From: Clostridiales bacterium UBA7044
GTDB taxonomy: Bacteria > Bacillota > Clostridia > Oscillospirales > Oscillospiraceae
Reading direction: 5' to 3'
DNA length: 51,164 nucleotides
Assembly: GCA_002493965.1 (NCBI GenBank)
Contig: DLAP01000083.1
Span: 36,144 to 87,307, forward strand
Shown here one piece after another: positions 6,835 through 14,918 of the stretch (positions are counted from its first letter, which is position 1; every line of letters starts with the position of its first letter). The notes under the pieces were generated by a model. The model saw only the letters and a list, made by a program, of their open reading frames with translations, was not told the origin of the DNA and ran no database searches. A program made the translations under genes and the position numbers.

Positions 6835-8079
6835 ATGAAAAGAATGAAACGCAATGGAAACTTCTCTAAATTTCTGCTGCTGTGGACGGGGGAGCTGATC
6901 TCCTCCATAGGCGGGGGACTGACCAGCTTCGGGCTGGGGGTTTATGTCTTCCGACAGACGGGCAGCGCGGGGAGTATGGCTTTGGTGACATTATTGGGCT
7001 TTCTGCCCACATTGCTTCTCAGCGCCCCGGCGGGGGTGCTGGCGGACCGGTATGACCGGCGAAAGCTGATGATGTTGGGAGACGGCCTGTCGGCAGTGGG
7101 TGTGGGCTACATCCTCCTGTGTATGTGCACCGGCGGGGCCAGTCTCGCGCAGATCTGCATTGGGGTCTTCATCAGCGCGGTCTTTTCTGCCCTGCTGGAG
7201 CCCGCCTATCGGGCCACCATTTCGGATCTGCTGACTCAGGAAGAATTCTCCAGAGCCAGCGGCATGGTGGGATTGGCGGGCAGCGCCCGGTATCTGATTT
7301 CCCCGATGCTGGCGGGTCTGCTGCTGACAATCAGCGACTGCCGGCTGCTGCTGGTCATTGACATCGCTACCTTCTTTCTGACCGTGGCGGCTACGGCCGT
7401 TGTACGCAAGGGCCTCCCGGAAAAGCCTGTGGAGCGGGATGAGAGCTTCTTCGAAAGCTTCCGGGAGGGCTTCCGGGCGATTTCCACCCATAGGGGTGTG
7501 CTGCTGCTGATCCTCCTGTCCTCCTTGATTACCTGCTTTATGGGGGTGTTCCAGATTCTGGCGGAGCCGCTGATCCTGGATTTCGCGGACAGCGCCACCC
7601 TGGGCGTGGGAGAAACCATCTGCGCCTGCGGGATGCTGGTGTCCGGGGTGATTCTGGGAAGCCGGGGAATCAAAAAGGATTTTGTCAGGACCCTGTGCCT
7701 GTCCCTCATTGCGGCGGGGGCGGCCATGGTGCTCTTCTCCCTGTGGGAAAATATTTACATCATCTGCGCCGCCGGATTCCTGTTCTTCGCGGCCCTGCCC
7801 TTTGCCAACAATTGCCTGGACTACCTGGTGCGGATCCACATTCCGGAGGAATTGCAGGGCCGGGCCTGGGGGCTGATCGGCTTCCTGTCCCAGATTGGCT
7901 ATGTGGTGGCCTATGGACTGGCAGGAGTTACGGCGGACGGCATCGCCGCCTGGCGTCAGATTGGGGTAGGACGGGGCGCCGCCCTGGTGATTATGGCCGC
8001 CGGTGTGCTGCTGGGAATCACATCCCTGGCAGTGGGCCGGGTGAAAGCCATCCGGGAATTGGAGGAGAAAGGAACATGA
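6835..8079 (+). CDS. MFS exporter (macrolide-efflux-like)
   Basis: A 414-residue, twelve-helix transporter of the MFS_3/Mef-like drug-exporter type. The N-terminal half starts LLWTGELISSIGGGLTSFGLGVYVF, and the loop between helices 2 and 3 reads GVLADRYDRRKLMM, the family A-like motif. The expected role is proton-driven export of a hydrophobic compound. GGAGG lies at 6821-6825. Its stop overlaps the start of the ABC permease (ATGA), so a single TetR-controlled mRNA carries both an MFS and an ABC exporter. Substrate unknown. Confidence 0.9.
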   Translation: MKRMKRNGNFSKFLLLWTGELISSIGGGLTSFGLGVYVFRQTGSAGSMALVTLLGFLPTLLLSAPAGVLADRYDRRKLMMLGDGLSAVGVGYILLCMCTGGASLAQICIGVFISAVFSALLEPAYRATISDLLTQEEFSRASGMVGLAGSARYLISPMLAGLLLTISDCRLLLVIDIATFFLTVAATAVVRKGLPEKPVERDESFFESFREGFRAISTHRGVLLLILLSSLITCFMGVFQILAEPLILDFADSATLGVGETICACGMLVSGVILGSRGIKKDFVRTLCLSLIAAGAAMVLFSLWENIYIICAAGFLFFAALPFANNCLDYLVRIHIPEELQGRAWGLIGFLSQIGYVVAYGLAGVTADGIAAWRQIGVGRGAALVIMAAGVLLGITSLAVGRVKAIRELEEKGT

Positions 8080-10343
8080 TCGGAAAACTGATATACAGCG
8101 ATGTCCGCAACAACCGCTTTCTCTCCGCTGCGGTGTGCCTGTTCATGGCAGTGTGCGTCATGCTCTTTGGGCTGACCGTATTTCTGCTGACGGGTCTTTC
8201 CTCCTCGGTAGCGGGGATTATGCAGACAGCAAAGACCCCGGACTTCCTGCAAATGCACACGGGGGATGTGGATGAAAAGGCCCTGGAGGATTTCGCCCGG
8301 GAAGATGAAGCGGTGGAAGCCTGGAAGGTCAGCACTTTTCTGAATCTGGAGAACGGGATACTGACCCTGAACGGAAAGAGCCTGTCAGACAGCACCCAGG
8401 ACAATGGCGTGTGCGTCCAGAGTAAGCAGTTTGACTTCCTCCTCTCCATGGAAAACACATTGCCGGAGGTAAACCAAGGGGAAGTGTATGTGCCGGTGTG
8501 CTATATGCAGCAGTATGATCTTCACACCGGGGAAATCATGGAGATTGGGGATCGGCAATTTACCATTGGGGGCTTCCTGCGGGACTCTCAGATGAACGCC
8601 ATGATGGCATCCTCCAAGCGCTTCCTGGTTCACGAGACGGACTTTCTAGACCTTGCGGCCATGGGGCAGGCGGAAGCGCTCATCGGGTTTCTGCTGAAAG
8701 ATGGGGAGGATCCGGACGCCTTTGCCCGGCGCTATGAGGCGGCGGGACTGCCGGGTAACGGCCCTGCTATTACCTATCCCCTGATTCGGATGATGAACAC
8801 CCTGTCCGATGGTCTGATGATTCTGATTCTTGGCCTGATCGCCGTGGCGACCCTGGTGATCTCCCTGCTGTGCGTCCGGTTCATTCTGCTGGCGGGCATG
8901 GAAAAGGACCGGCGGGAAATCGGAATGCTGAAAGCCATCGGTGTGGGCAGCCGCCAGATTCGTTTTTTGTATTTTGCCAAATTCTTAGGTTTGGCGGGGG
9001 CGGGACTGGTGTTGGGACTTCTGGGCGCGTTTGCACTGCAAAAGCCCCTGTTCCGGCAGATTCAGGAATTGTATGGCCGGCCGGAAAACGTTGCGGGAAT
9101 GTATTTTGGGGCGGTGGTCAGCGCTCTGGCGGTGCTGGGGGTGCAGCTATTCTCCCTGTGGCGGCTGCTGAAAGGGACGGAGAAGCTGTCCCCGGTGAAG
9201 AGCCTTCAGGGAATCCCGGAGGAGAAGAAAAAAGGAACCCGGAAGCAATATGTCTTTATCGGCGCAGTGACGGCGGTGAGCCTATTTTTGATGCTCCTGC
9301 CCCAGAATTTATACAGCACCATTTCCTCTCCTAAATTTGTGGGTTATATGGGCATTGGGGAAGGCCAGCTTCGGCTGGATGTGCGGCAGACCCAGGATAT
9401 TCAGGGAAAGACAGGTAAGATTCGGGAGGATCTGGGGAAGGACGGGGAGGTTGCCCGGTTTGTGTCTCTGCAAACCGTGTCCTGCCCGGTGCAGACCCTG
9501 AATGGGGAAAGCGGAAGCCTGACCCTGGAGCTTGGGGATCACAGAGTGTTTCCGGTCCGGTATGCTTCCGGTCATGCTCCAGAAGCGGAAGGAGAATTGG
9601 CCCTGTCGGTGCTGAACGCCCAGCAGTGGAACCTGGGCCTGGGAGACGTAGTGACATTGAAGGCCGGGGCGATCTGGAAGCCCTATACGGTCTGCGGCAT
9701 TTATTCCGACATCACCAACGGCGGGAAAACCGCCAAGGCCTTTTCCTTGCCCGGAGAGCAGGAGGTGATGTGGAGTATTTTCTATATCACCCTTCAGGAG
9801 GGCGTTTCCGAGGAAAGCTGGATCGCCCAGCATCAGAGAGCCTGGGAGGAGCAAAACGGCGGCGGCATCAAGCTGATTTCCATTGGCGAATATGTGCGGG
9901 GCACCTACGGGCAGACCATTTCCCAGATCCGGCAGGCGGCAAAGCTGACGTTCCTTGTGGCGGTAATAATCCTGTGGCTGGTGACGGTGCTGTTCCTGCG
10001 ACTGGTCATCCAGCAGCAGCGCTATGAAATCTCTCTGCGAAAGGCCCTGGGCTTTTCCAGCGGGGAAATTGAAAGACTGTACGAAAAGAAAAGCATGGCA
10101 GCCGTTCTCTGCGGCATCGGCGCGGGCCTTCTGGTGGGGCTGCCCGCCGGGAACCTGGTGGCAAAGACCATTCTGGCGAATATGGGCGCGGCAGGCTTTT
10201 CCTTTCTGCTGGATGTAAGACGGGTATTTCTGATACTGCCCGGTGAGGTCTTGCTCGTTGGATGGCTGGCAGTAAGCGCAGGCAGTCGGGCCATCCGGAA
10301 GATCCGGGCCTTTGAATGCTGCATGGGAGAAAGGAATGGATAA
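8076..10343 (+). CDS. FtsX-like ABC exporter permease
   Basis: A 755-residue permease of the FtsX/MacB type. An N-terminal helix and a large extracellular domain (about 45-235) precede a three-helix FtsX block (about 240-350); a second extracellular domain (about 400-610) precedes the last helices. The motifs MEKDRREIGMLKAIG and QQRYEISLRKALGFS are the typical FtsX coupling segments that contact the ATPase. The ATG at 8076 overlaps the MFS stop (ATGA), with GGAGGAGAAAGG upstream. Together with the next gene it forms an exporter of the kind often devoted to antimicrobial peptides or lipids. Confidence 0.92.
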   Translation: MIGKLIYSDVRNNRFLSAAVCLFMAVCVMLFGLTVFLLTGLSSSVAGIMQTAKTPDFLQMHTGDVDEKALEDFAREDEAVEAWKVSTFLNLENGILTLNGKSLSDSTQDNGVCVQSKQFDFLLSMENTLPEVNQGEVYVPVCYMQQYDLHTGEIMEIGDRQFTIGGFLRDSQMNAMMASSKRFLVHETDFLDLAAMGQAEALIGFLLKDGEDPDAFARRYEAAGLPGNGPAITYPLIRMMNTLSDGLMILILGLIAVATLVISLLCVRFILLAGMEKDRREIGMLKAIGVGSRQIRFLYFAKFLGLAGAGLVLGLLGAFALQKPLFRQIQELYGRPENVAGMYFGAVVSALAVLGVQLFSLWRLLKGTEKLSPVKSLQGIPEEKKKGTRKQYVFIGAVTAVSLFLMLLPQNLYSTISSPKFVGYMGIGEGQLRLDVRQTQDIQGKTGKIREDLGKDGEVARFVSLQTVSCPVQTLNGESGSLTLELGDHRVFPVRYASGHAPEAEGELALSVLNAQQWNLGLGDVVTLKAGAIWKPYTVCGIYSDITNGGKTAKAFSLPGEQEVMWSIFYITLQEGVSEESWIAQHQRAWEEQNGGGIKLISIGEYVRGTYGQTISQIRQAAKLTFLVAVIILWLVTVLFLRLVIQQQRYEISLRKALGFSSGEIERLYEKKSMAAVLCGIGAGLLVGLPAGNLVAKTILANMGAAGFSFLLDVRRVFLILPGEVLLVGWLAVSAGSRAIRKIRAFECCMGERNG

Positions 10344-11082
10344 GATGGAAAATACAAAGGCGGTTCTGAAAGTCAAGAACCTGTGTAAAAGTACGATTCT
10401 GAAAAATGTCAGCTTTTCCATGGGGCCGGGAGAGATGACGGCGGTGATGGGCCCCTCCGGCTCCGGAAAGTCAACGCTTCTGTACCAGGTTTCCGGCATG
10501 GATCAGGCGGACGGGGGAGAGGTATGGATCGGTCAGACCCAGATCACTAAGCTGAGCGAGGAGGAAAAAGCCGCTTTTCGGCTGCGTCACATCGGCTTTG
10601 TGTTCCAGCAGATGAATATGCTCTCCAACCTGAACATTCTGGATAATATCTTGCTTCCGGCGGGGCAGAGAAAAAACAGGGAAAAGGCTGAAGTCTATGG
10701 GCGGGAATTGATGAAGAAGCTTTCCATTTCCGGCCTTGAGGACCGGAAAATTTCCCAGGTTTCCGGCGGCCAGCTGCAAAGGGCCTGTATCTGCCGGAGC
10801 CTGATCAACCATCCGGAACTGATCCTGGCAGACGAACCCACGGGAGCCTTAAACCAGAAAGCGGCGGCGGAGGTAATGGACACCTTCGTAGCCCTGAACC
10901 GGGAGGGGGCCACTATCCTGATGGTAACCCATGACCGGTTGGTGGCGAGCAAATGCCAAAGGGTGCTGTACCTGGTGGATGGGGAGATCCGGGGACAGCT
11001 GAACCTGGGCAAACTGGAACCGGGCACGGAAAAGGACCGGGAGGAGCGCCTGGGCCAGTGGCTGACGGCCCTTGCCTGGTAG
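10336..11082 (+). CDS. ABC exporter ATP-binding protein
   Basis: A 248-residue ATPase of the MacB/LolD/BceA class, the usual partner of FtsX-type permeases. Walker A GPSGSGKST, Q-loop FVFQQMNM, signature VSGGQLQRA, Walker B LILADEPTGA and H-loop VTHD are all intact. The ATG at 10336 overlaps the permease stop by 8 bases and follows GGAGAAAGG; an ATG at 10312 is possible but less well placed. Last gene of the TetR-controlled unit. Confidence 0.92.
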   Translation: MDKMENTKAVLKVKNLCKSTILKNVSFSMGPGEMTAVMGPSGSGKSTLLYQVSGMDQADGGEVWIGQTQITKLSEEEKAAFRLRHIGFVFQQMNMLSNLNILDNILLPAGQRKNREKAEVYGRELMKKLSISGLEDRKISQVSGGQLQRACICRSLINHPELILADEPTGALNQKAAAEVMDTFVALNREGATILMVTHDRLVASKCQRVLYLVDGEIRGQLNLGKLEPGTEKDREERLGQWLTALAW

Positions 11083-11100
11083 GGAAATTGGCTTCCCATC

Positions 11101-11129
11101 TTGACAAGCCGGGAAACCGGTGGTATGAT
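11101..11129 (+). promoter_or_regulatory. Promoter of the cobalamin riboswitch unit
   Basis: Perfect TTGACA (11101-11106), 17-base spacer, TATGAT (11124-11129), beginning 18 bases after the ATPase stop, so the riboswitch gene is transcribed separately. Confidence 0.82.
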
Positions 11130-11149
11130 GAATGGCGTAAATTTAGAAA

Positions 11150-11332
11150 CAATGCAGTTGTATCTCCGGTTATCCGGGGAAAAGGGAACCGGGTGAAAGT
11201 CCCGGACGGTACCGCCACTGTGAGTGCCAGAATGGGATGCGCAGGACGAAAGTCAGCCACTGAGGGAAACCTTGGGAAGGTGTACATCCAAAGCGGAAAC
11301 GCGAGGGCATGAGTCAGGAGACCTGGGCATTG
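11150..11332 (+). ncRNA. Cobalamin riboswitch (AdoCbl/B12 aptamer)
   Basis: The conserved blocks of the cobalamin aptamer occur in order: AAAGGGAACCGGGTGAAAGTCC, split here as GGGAACCGGGTG (11183 onward) and AAAGTCCCGGAC, then ACCGCCACTGTGA, GACGAAAGTCAGCCACTG (about 11247-11264), GGGAAGG, and the B12 box AGTCAGGAGACCTG (about 11312-11325). CAATGC (11150-11155) pairs with GCATTG (11327-11332) to close the P1 stem. A 13-bp terminator follows, so ligand binding should switch off the DUF4430 gene. Confidence 0.95.
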
Positions 11333-11386
11333 TGGGGAAAGCGCCTCCGCGGAGTTCGGAGCTAGGCGCGTTGCTGCGGGAAAATG

Positions 11387-11420
11387 GCCGTGGTATCTCT
11401 GCGAGATACCACGGCTTTTT
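11387..11420 (+). terminator. Riboswitch expression-platform terminator
   Basis: A perfect 13-bp stem (11387-11399/11403-11415) with a 3-base loop is followed by TTTTT. It lies 20 bases before the start codon of the regulated gene, as expected of a transcription-terminating cobalamin riboswitch. Confidence 0.92.
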
Positions 11421-11439
11421 ATATTATGGAGGTATGAAT

Positions 11440-11832
11440 ATGAAGAACAAGAAAACATGGATTGCGGTGGCAGCCGTGGCTCTGGTCGTGGTGCTGGCAC
11501 TGGTTGCCACCTTTGCCCTGAAACCCAAGGGAGCGGACGGCACCAAGAACATCACCGTCACCGTGGTGCACAAGGATCAGACGGAGAAGGTCTTTACCTA
11601 CGCGACCGATGAGGAATACCTGGGCGCAGTCCTGGTGGCGGAAGGCCTGGTTGAGGGTGAGAACAGCGACTTCGGCCTGATGATCACGGTGGTGGACGGC
11701 GAGGAAGCCAGCTGGGACGCGGATCAGAGCTATTGGGCGTTTTATGTTGGTGAGGAATACGCCCAGACCGGCGTAGATTCCACGCCCATAAACGATGGGG
11801 ACAGCTTCAAGCTGGTGTACACCATCGGATAA
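11440..11832 (+). CDS. DUF4430 (transcobalamin-like) surface protein
   Basis: A 130-residue protein with one N-terminal membrane helix or uncleaved signal (about 7-27) and a single extracellular DUF4430 domain. The end, YWAFYVGEEYAQTGVDST then GDSFKLVYTI, is typical of this domain, which is related to the C-terminal domain of transcobalamin/intrinsic factor. There is no lipobox. The ATG at 11440 is preferred to ATG 11434 because GGAGG (11428-11432) is 7 bases from the former and 1 from the latter. The cobalamin riboswitch directly upstream points to capture of B12 or a cobamide at the cell surface. No BtuCDF or ECF transporter lies next to it. Confidence 0.85.
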   Translation: MKNKKTWIAVAAVALVVVLALVATFALKPKGADGTKNITVTVVHKDQTEKVFTYATDEEYLGAVLVAEGLVEGENSDFGLMITVVDGEEASWDADQSYWAFYVGEEYAQTGVDSTPINDGDSFKLVYTIG

Positions 11833-11856
11833 TCAAAAGACAACGCAGGATATGAC

Positions 11857-11888
11857 ACCCGCCGAAAAGCAGTTGCTTTCCGGCGGGT
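11857..11888 (+). terminator. Hairpin after the DUF4430 gene
   Basis: A 15-base stem with one mismatch (11857-11871/11874-11888) lies 24 bases past the stop. The tail (ATTGCTTC) is only weakly T-rich. Confidence 0.6.
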
Positions 11889-11931
11889 ATTGCTTCATAA
11901 TCAGCAAATTAACAAATTGGAATTTGCTAAC

Positions 11932-12153
11932 TTATTTCAATAAATATATGACAGCATAGACGACAAGAATGATTCCTTGAAGCAGATATGTTTTCGGATT
12001 CGCCCAATTCACAGTTAGAGCCGCACCACTGCGTTTCTTGACAATGATATTCAAATCGTCTGGATTTACGTATGTAACAGCACCCGCATCCCGATACCAT
12101 TGTTGGACTTCTTCTGCTGTCCATTTCCGTTTATTTGATGTTTTTTGAACCAT
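11932..12153 (-). CDS. Small DUF5808-like membrane protein
   Basis: A 73-residue protein. The middle part, NPDDLNIIVKKRSG then TVNWANP, follows the pattern of DUF5808 (NPDD..., KR.G...TxN...P), a short domain of unknown function, and the last 17 residues form a membrane helix. The ATG at 12153 has AAGGAG nine bases upstream and is preferred to one at 12195. Two Trp near the N-terminus (KWTAEEVQQWYRDAG) suggest an amphipathic helix. Base composition is clearly more AT-rich than its neighbours. Function unknown. Confidence 0.65.
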   Translation of the reverse strand: MVQKTSNKRKWTAEEVQQWYRDAGAVTYVNPDDLNIIVKKRSGAALTVNWANPKTYLLQGIILVVYAVIYLLK

Positions 12154-12202
12154 TGCATACGTCTCCTTCGTCAAATTCCAGTTGATAAGCCTCACGTGTG
12201 AG

Positions 12203-12236
12203 AGGGCAAGGCAACCATTGACGGTTGCCTTGCCCT
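12203..12236. terminator. Hairpin between the DUF5808-like and DUF1846 genes
   Basis: A perfect 14-bp stem (12203-12216/12223-12236) with a 6-base loop sits 5 bases past the DUF1846 stop. The T-rich tail is on the plus strand (TATTTTA), while position suits the minus-strand gene; it may work as a 3' stabiliser or a bidirectional terminator. Confidence 0.6.
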
Positions 12237-12240
12237 TATT

Positions 12241-13707
12241 TTACCGTTTATATCTTGGCTCGCAGGTCAGGTTGACCCCCAGCCGCTTAAAGGTGTTTTC
12301 ATCCACGGAGGAGAGAATCACGGAGGAATGGACGTCGCAGCCCCTGAGTTTGCTCAGCTGCTCCATGGCGAACTCCGCCATGGGGTTGGTGGCGGCGGAG
12401 ATGGACAGGGCAATGAGGGTTTCGTCCGTGTGAAGTCGGGGGTTCCGGTTGCCCAGATGGGCCACCTTTAAATGCTGAATGGGGTCCAGGGCCACCGGGG
12501 AGATGAGGTGCAGGTCCTTGGGCATATTTCCCAGGGCTTTCAGTGCGTTCAGAAGCAGAGCGGAGGACGCGCCCAGCAGATCGGAGGTCTTGCCGGTGAC
12601 GATCCGACCGTCAGGCAGCTCCATAGCGGCGGCGGGTTCACCGGTCTCCTCGTCCCGCTCCAGGGCGGCGGCCACAACCCGGCGCTCCGCGGGGGTGACA
12701 CCGGCCTTTTTCATGAGCAGTTCCAGTTTCCGCACCGGTTCGTCGCCGCCCTTGCCCTGCTTCTGCTCGCACAGGGCAACGTAATACCGGCGGATGATCT
12801 CCTGGCGGGAGGCATAGCGGGCGGCTTCGTCGTCGATGATGCAGCTCCCCACCATGTTGACGCCCATGTCCGTGGGGGACTTGTAGGGGCAGTAGCCCAG
12901 AATCTTTTCGAAAATGGCCACCAGTACGGGGAAGGCTTCCACATCCCGGTTATAGTTGACAGTGGTGACGCCGTAGGCTTCCAAATGGAAGGGGTCGATC
13001 ATATTCACGTCGTTTAAGTCGGCAGTGGCAGCCTCATAGGCCAGGTTCACCGGATGGTTCAGGGGCAGGTTCCAGATGGGGAAGGTCTCAAACTTGGCGT
13101 AGCCCGCGGTGTTGCCCCGTTCATGCTCATGATAGAGCTGGCTTAAGCAGGTGGCAAGCTTGCCGCTGCCGGGGCCGGGAGCAGTGACCACCACCAGGGA
13201 ACGGGTGGTTTCGATATACTCGTTTCTGCCGAAGCCCTGGGGGCTCACGATGTGGGCGGTATCGGAAGGGTAGCCCGCAATCTCATAGTGGTGGTAGACC
13301 CGCAGACCCATGCCCTCCAGCCGTTCCTGGAAAGCTTTTGCCAGGGCCTGATCGTGAAACCGGGTCAGAACCACGCTGGAAACGTAGAGACCGAAGCCCC
13401 GGAATACATCTACCAGCCGAATCACGTCCCGGTCATAGGTGATGCCTAAGTCCCCCCGGACCTTGTTCTTCTCAATGTCGTCGGCGTTGATGGCAATGAC
13501 CACCTCCACCTGATCCTTCAATTGCAGCAGCATCCGCAGCTTGCTGTCCGGATGAAAGCCCGGCAGCACCCGGGAGGCATGGTAGTCGTCGTAAAGCTTG
13601 CCGCCAAACTCCAGGTACAGTTTGCCGCCGAACTGAGCAATCCGGTCCCGGATGTGGGCGGACTGCGTTTGCAGGTATTTATCGTTATCAAATGCCAAGG
13701 TTTTCAT
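12241..13707 (-). CDS. DUF1846 family protein
   Basis: A 488-residue soluble protein that matches DUF1846 throughout. The N-terminal start MKTLAFDNDKY and HIRDRIAQFGGKLYLEFGGKL are family hallmarks, as are APGPGSGKLATCLSQLYHE (about 190, a P-loop-like stretch) and the HLGNRNPRLHTDE segment near residue 430. Structures of the family show an N-terminal P-loop-like domain, but no reaction is established. The ATG at 13707 follows GAGAGAGG and is preferred to upstream alternatives. Promoter TTGCTA-N17-TATAAT at 13772-13744. Confidence 0.9.
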   Translation of the reverse strand: MKTLAFDNDKYLQTQSAHIRDRIAQFGGKLYLEFGGKLYDDYHASRVLPGFHPDSKLRMLLQLKDQVEVVIAINADDIEKNKVRGDLGITYDRDVIRLVDVFRGFGLYVSSVVLTRFHDQALAKAFQERLEGMGLRVYHHYEIAGYPSDTAHIVSPQGFGRNEYIETTRSLVVVTAPGPGSGKLATCLSQLYHEHERGNTAGYAKFETFPIWNLPLNHPVNLAYEAATADLNDVNMIDPFHLEAYGVTTVNYNRDVEAFPVLVAIFEKILGYCPYKSPTDMGVNMVGSCIIDDEAARYASRQEIIRRYYVALCEQKQGKGGDEPVRKLELLMKKAGVTPAERRVVAAALERDEETGEPAAAMELPDGRIVTGKTSDLLGASSALLLNALKALGNMPKDLHLISPVALDPIQHLKVAHLGNRNPRLHTDETLIALSISAATNPMAEFAMEQLSKLRGCDVHSSVILSSVDENTFKRLGVNLTCEPRYKR

Positions 13708-13743
13708 AATTCTAACCTCTCTCTTAAAACCCAATTCTTATCT

Positions 13744-13772
13744 ATTATACAAAACCAGAGAGAAAATAGCAA
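13744..13772 (-). promoter_or_regulatory. Promoter of the DUF1846 gene
   Basis: On the minus strand TTGCTA (13772-13767), 17-base spacer, perfect TATAAT (13749-13744). Confidence 0.75.
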
Positions 13773-13794
13773 GGAATTAACAGGCAAAATTTTG

Positions 13795-13826
13795 CCCCCG
13801 AAAGCAAGCAAGGCTACTTTCGGGGG
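13795..13826 (-). terminator. Terminator of the pyrimidine operon
   Basis: Perfect 10-bp stem (CCCCCGAAAG/CTTTCGGGGG, 13795-13804/13817-13826) with a 12-base loop, just past the pyrB stop. On the minus strand CAAAATTTTG follows, a modest T-tract. Confidence 0.7.
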
Positions 13827-13834
13827 GCGTGTCG

Positions 13835-14917
13835 TTATGCACGCTGCTCGCAGTAGATGCAGCGGTAGATGCCCGCAGCCTTGTCGGTGCAGCGGAAAAT
13901 CTGAGGCAACTCCTGCTCGGTCTGGGAGATGCACTTGGGATTGTGGCAGACCCGGTTGTAAACGAGACCTTCCACCTCCAGAGGCTGCTTCACAGGATTT
14001 TGCTTGGACTCCTCAAGCAGCTTCAGGATCAGCGCCATGCGCATGAACTTACCGTTCAGGGCCTGACGGAAGTAGGCGGCTCTGGGATCGTCGTCCACCT
14101 TGACGCTGATTTCGTTGACCCGGGGCAGGGGATGGAGGACGCACATTTGCGCCTTTGCCAGCTTCATCTTCTCTGTGCCCAAAATGTAGCTGTCTTTTAA
14201 GCGCTCGTATTCCCAGGGATCGTCAAACCGCTCCCGCTGGATCCGGGTCATGTACAGCACATCCAGGCTTCCCATGGCGTCCTCCAGAGAGGAAATCTCG
14301 GTGTAGGGAATGTGCAGCTTTTCCAGCACGTTATACCGGATGAAGCCGGGAATTTTCAGCTCCTTGGGGGAGATGAACACAAAGCGGATGCCTTCATACC
14401 GGCTCATGGCCTCCACCAGGGAATGGACGGTGCGGCCATACTTTAGATCGCCGCACAGACCGATGGTCAGGTTGCTCAGCCGGCCCATTTCCCGGGAGAT
14501 GGTCAGAAGGTCCGCCAGAGTCTGGGTGGGATGGTTATGACCGCCGTCACCGGCATTGATCACGGGGATGGACGCCGCTTGGGAGGCAACGAAGGGCGCA
14601 CCTTCCTTGGGGTGGCGGATGGCCATGATGTCGGCGTAGCAGCTAATGATTTTGGCGGTATCTGCCATGCTTTCCCCCTTGGAGGCGGAGGAAGAGGAGG
14701 CCTCGCTGAAGCCGATGACCTGCCCTCCCAGCTCGATCATGGCGGATTCAAAGCTGAGCCGTGTCCGGGTGGAGGGCTCGTAGAAGAGGGTGGCCAGCTT
14801 CTTGTGGGCGCATCTGTCCCAGTAGGCTTCCGGATGGGCAATGATGTCCTTGGCGGTGGAGATCAGTTCGTCCAGCTCCTCCACGCTCAGTTCCAGGATG
14901 CTATTCAAGCTTCTCAT
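13835..14917 (-). CDS. pyrB: Aspartate carbamoyltransferase with C-terminal PyrI-type zinc domain
   Basis: A 360-residue enzyme that joins carbamoyl phosphate and aspartate, the committed step of pyrimidine synthesis. The catalytic part (about 1-305) has YEPSTRTRLSFE, GDGGHNHPTQTLADL, LKYGRTVHS and LHPLPRV. The last 55 residues are extra: Cys324-x4-Cys329-x23-Cys353-x2-Cys356, the same spacing as the zinc cysteines of E. coli PyrI (109, 114, 138, 141), with CISQTE and CIYCE resembling the PyrI sequence. The nucleotide-binding half of PyrI is absent, and no separate pyrI was seen. The zinc domain may hold the trimers together without allostery. Last gene of the operon, 1 base after pyrE. Confidence 0.95.
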   Translation of the reverse strand: MRSLNSILELSVEELDELISTAKDIIAHPEAYWDRCAHKKLATLFYEPSTRTRLSFESAMIELGGQVIGFSEASSSSASKGESMADTAKIISCYADIMAIRHPKEGAPFVASQAASIPVINAGDGGHNHPTQTLADLLTISREMGRLSNLTIGLCGDLKYGRTVHSLVEAMSRYEGIRFVFISPKELKIPGFIRYNVLEKLHIPYTEISSLEDAMGSLDVLYMTRIQRERFDDPWEYERLKDSYILGTEKMKLAKAQMCVLHPLPRVNEISVKVDDDPRAAYFRQALNGKFMRMALILKLLEESKQNPVKQPLEVEGLVYNRVCHNPKCISQTEQELPQIFRCTDKAAGIYRCIYCEQRA

Positions 14918-14918
14918 A

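Noticed and set aside
7695..8075. N-terminal extension of the FtsX-like permease
   Set aside because: It overlaps the MFS gene in another frame and has shadow-type composition; the ATG at 8076 with a strong site is the true start.
9309..10499. 396-codon minus-strand frame across permease and ATPase genes
   Set aside because: It crosses two well-supported genes and has no recognisable motif or ribosome binding site.
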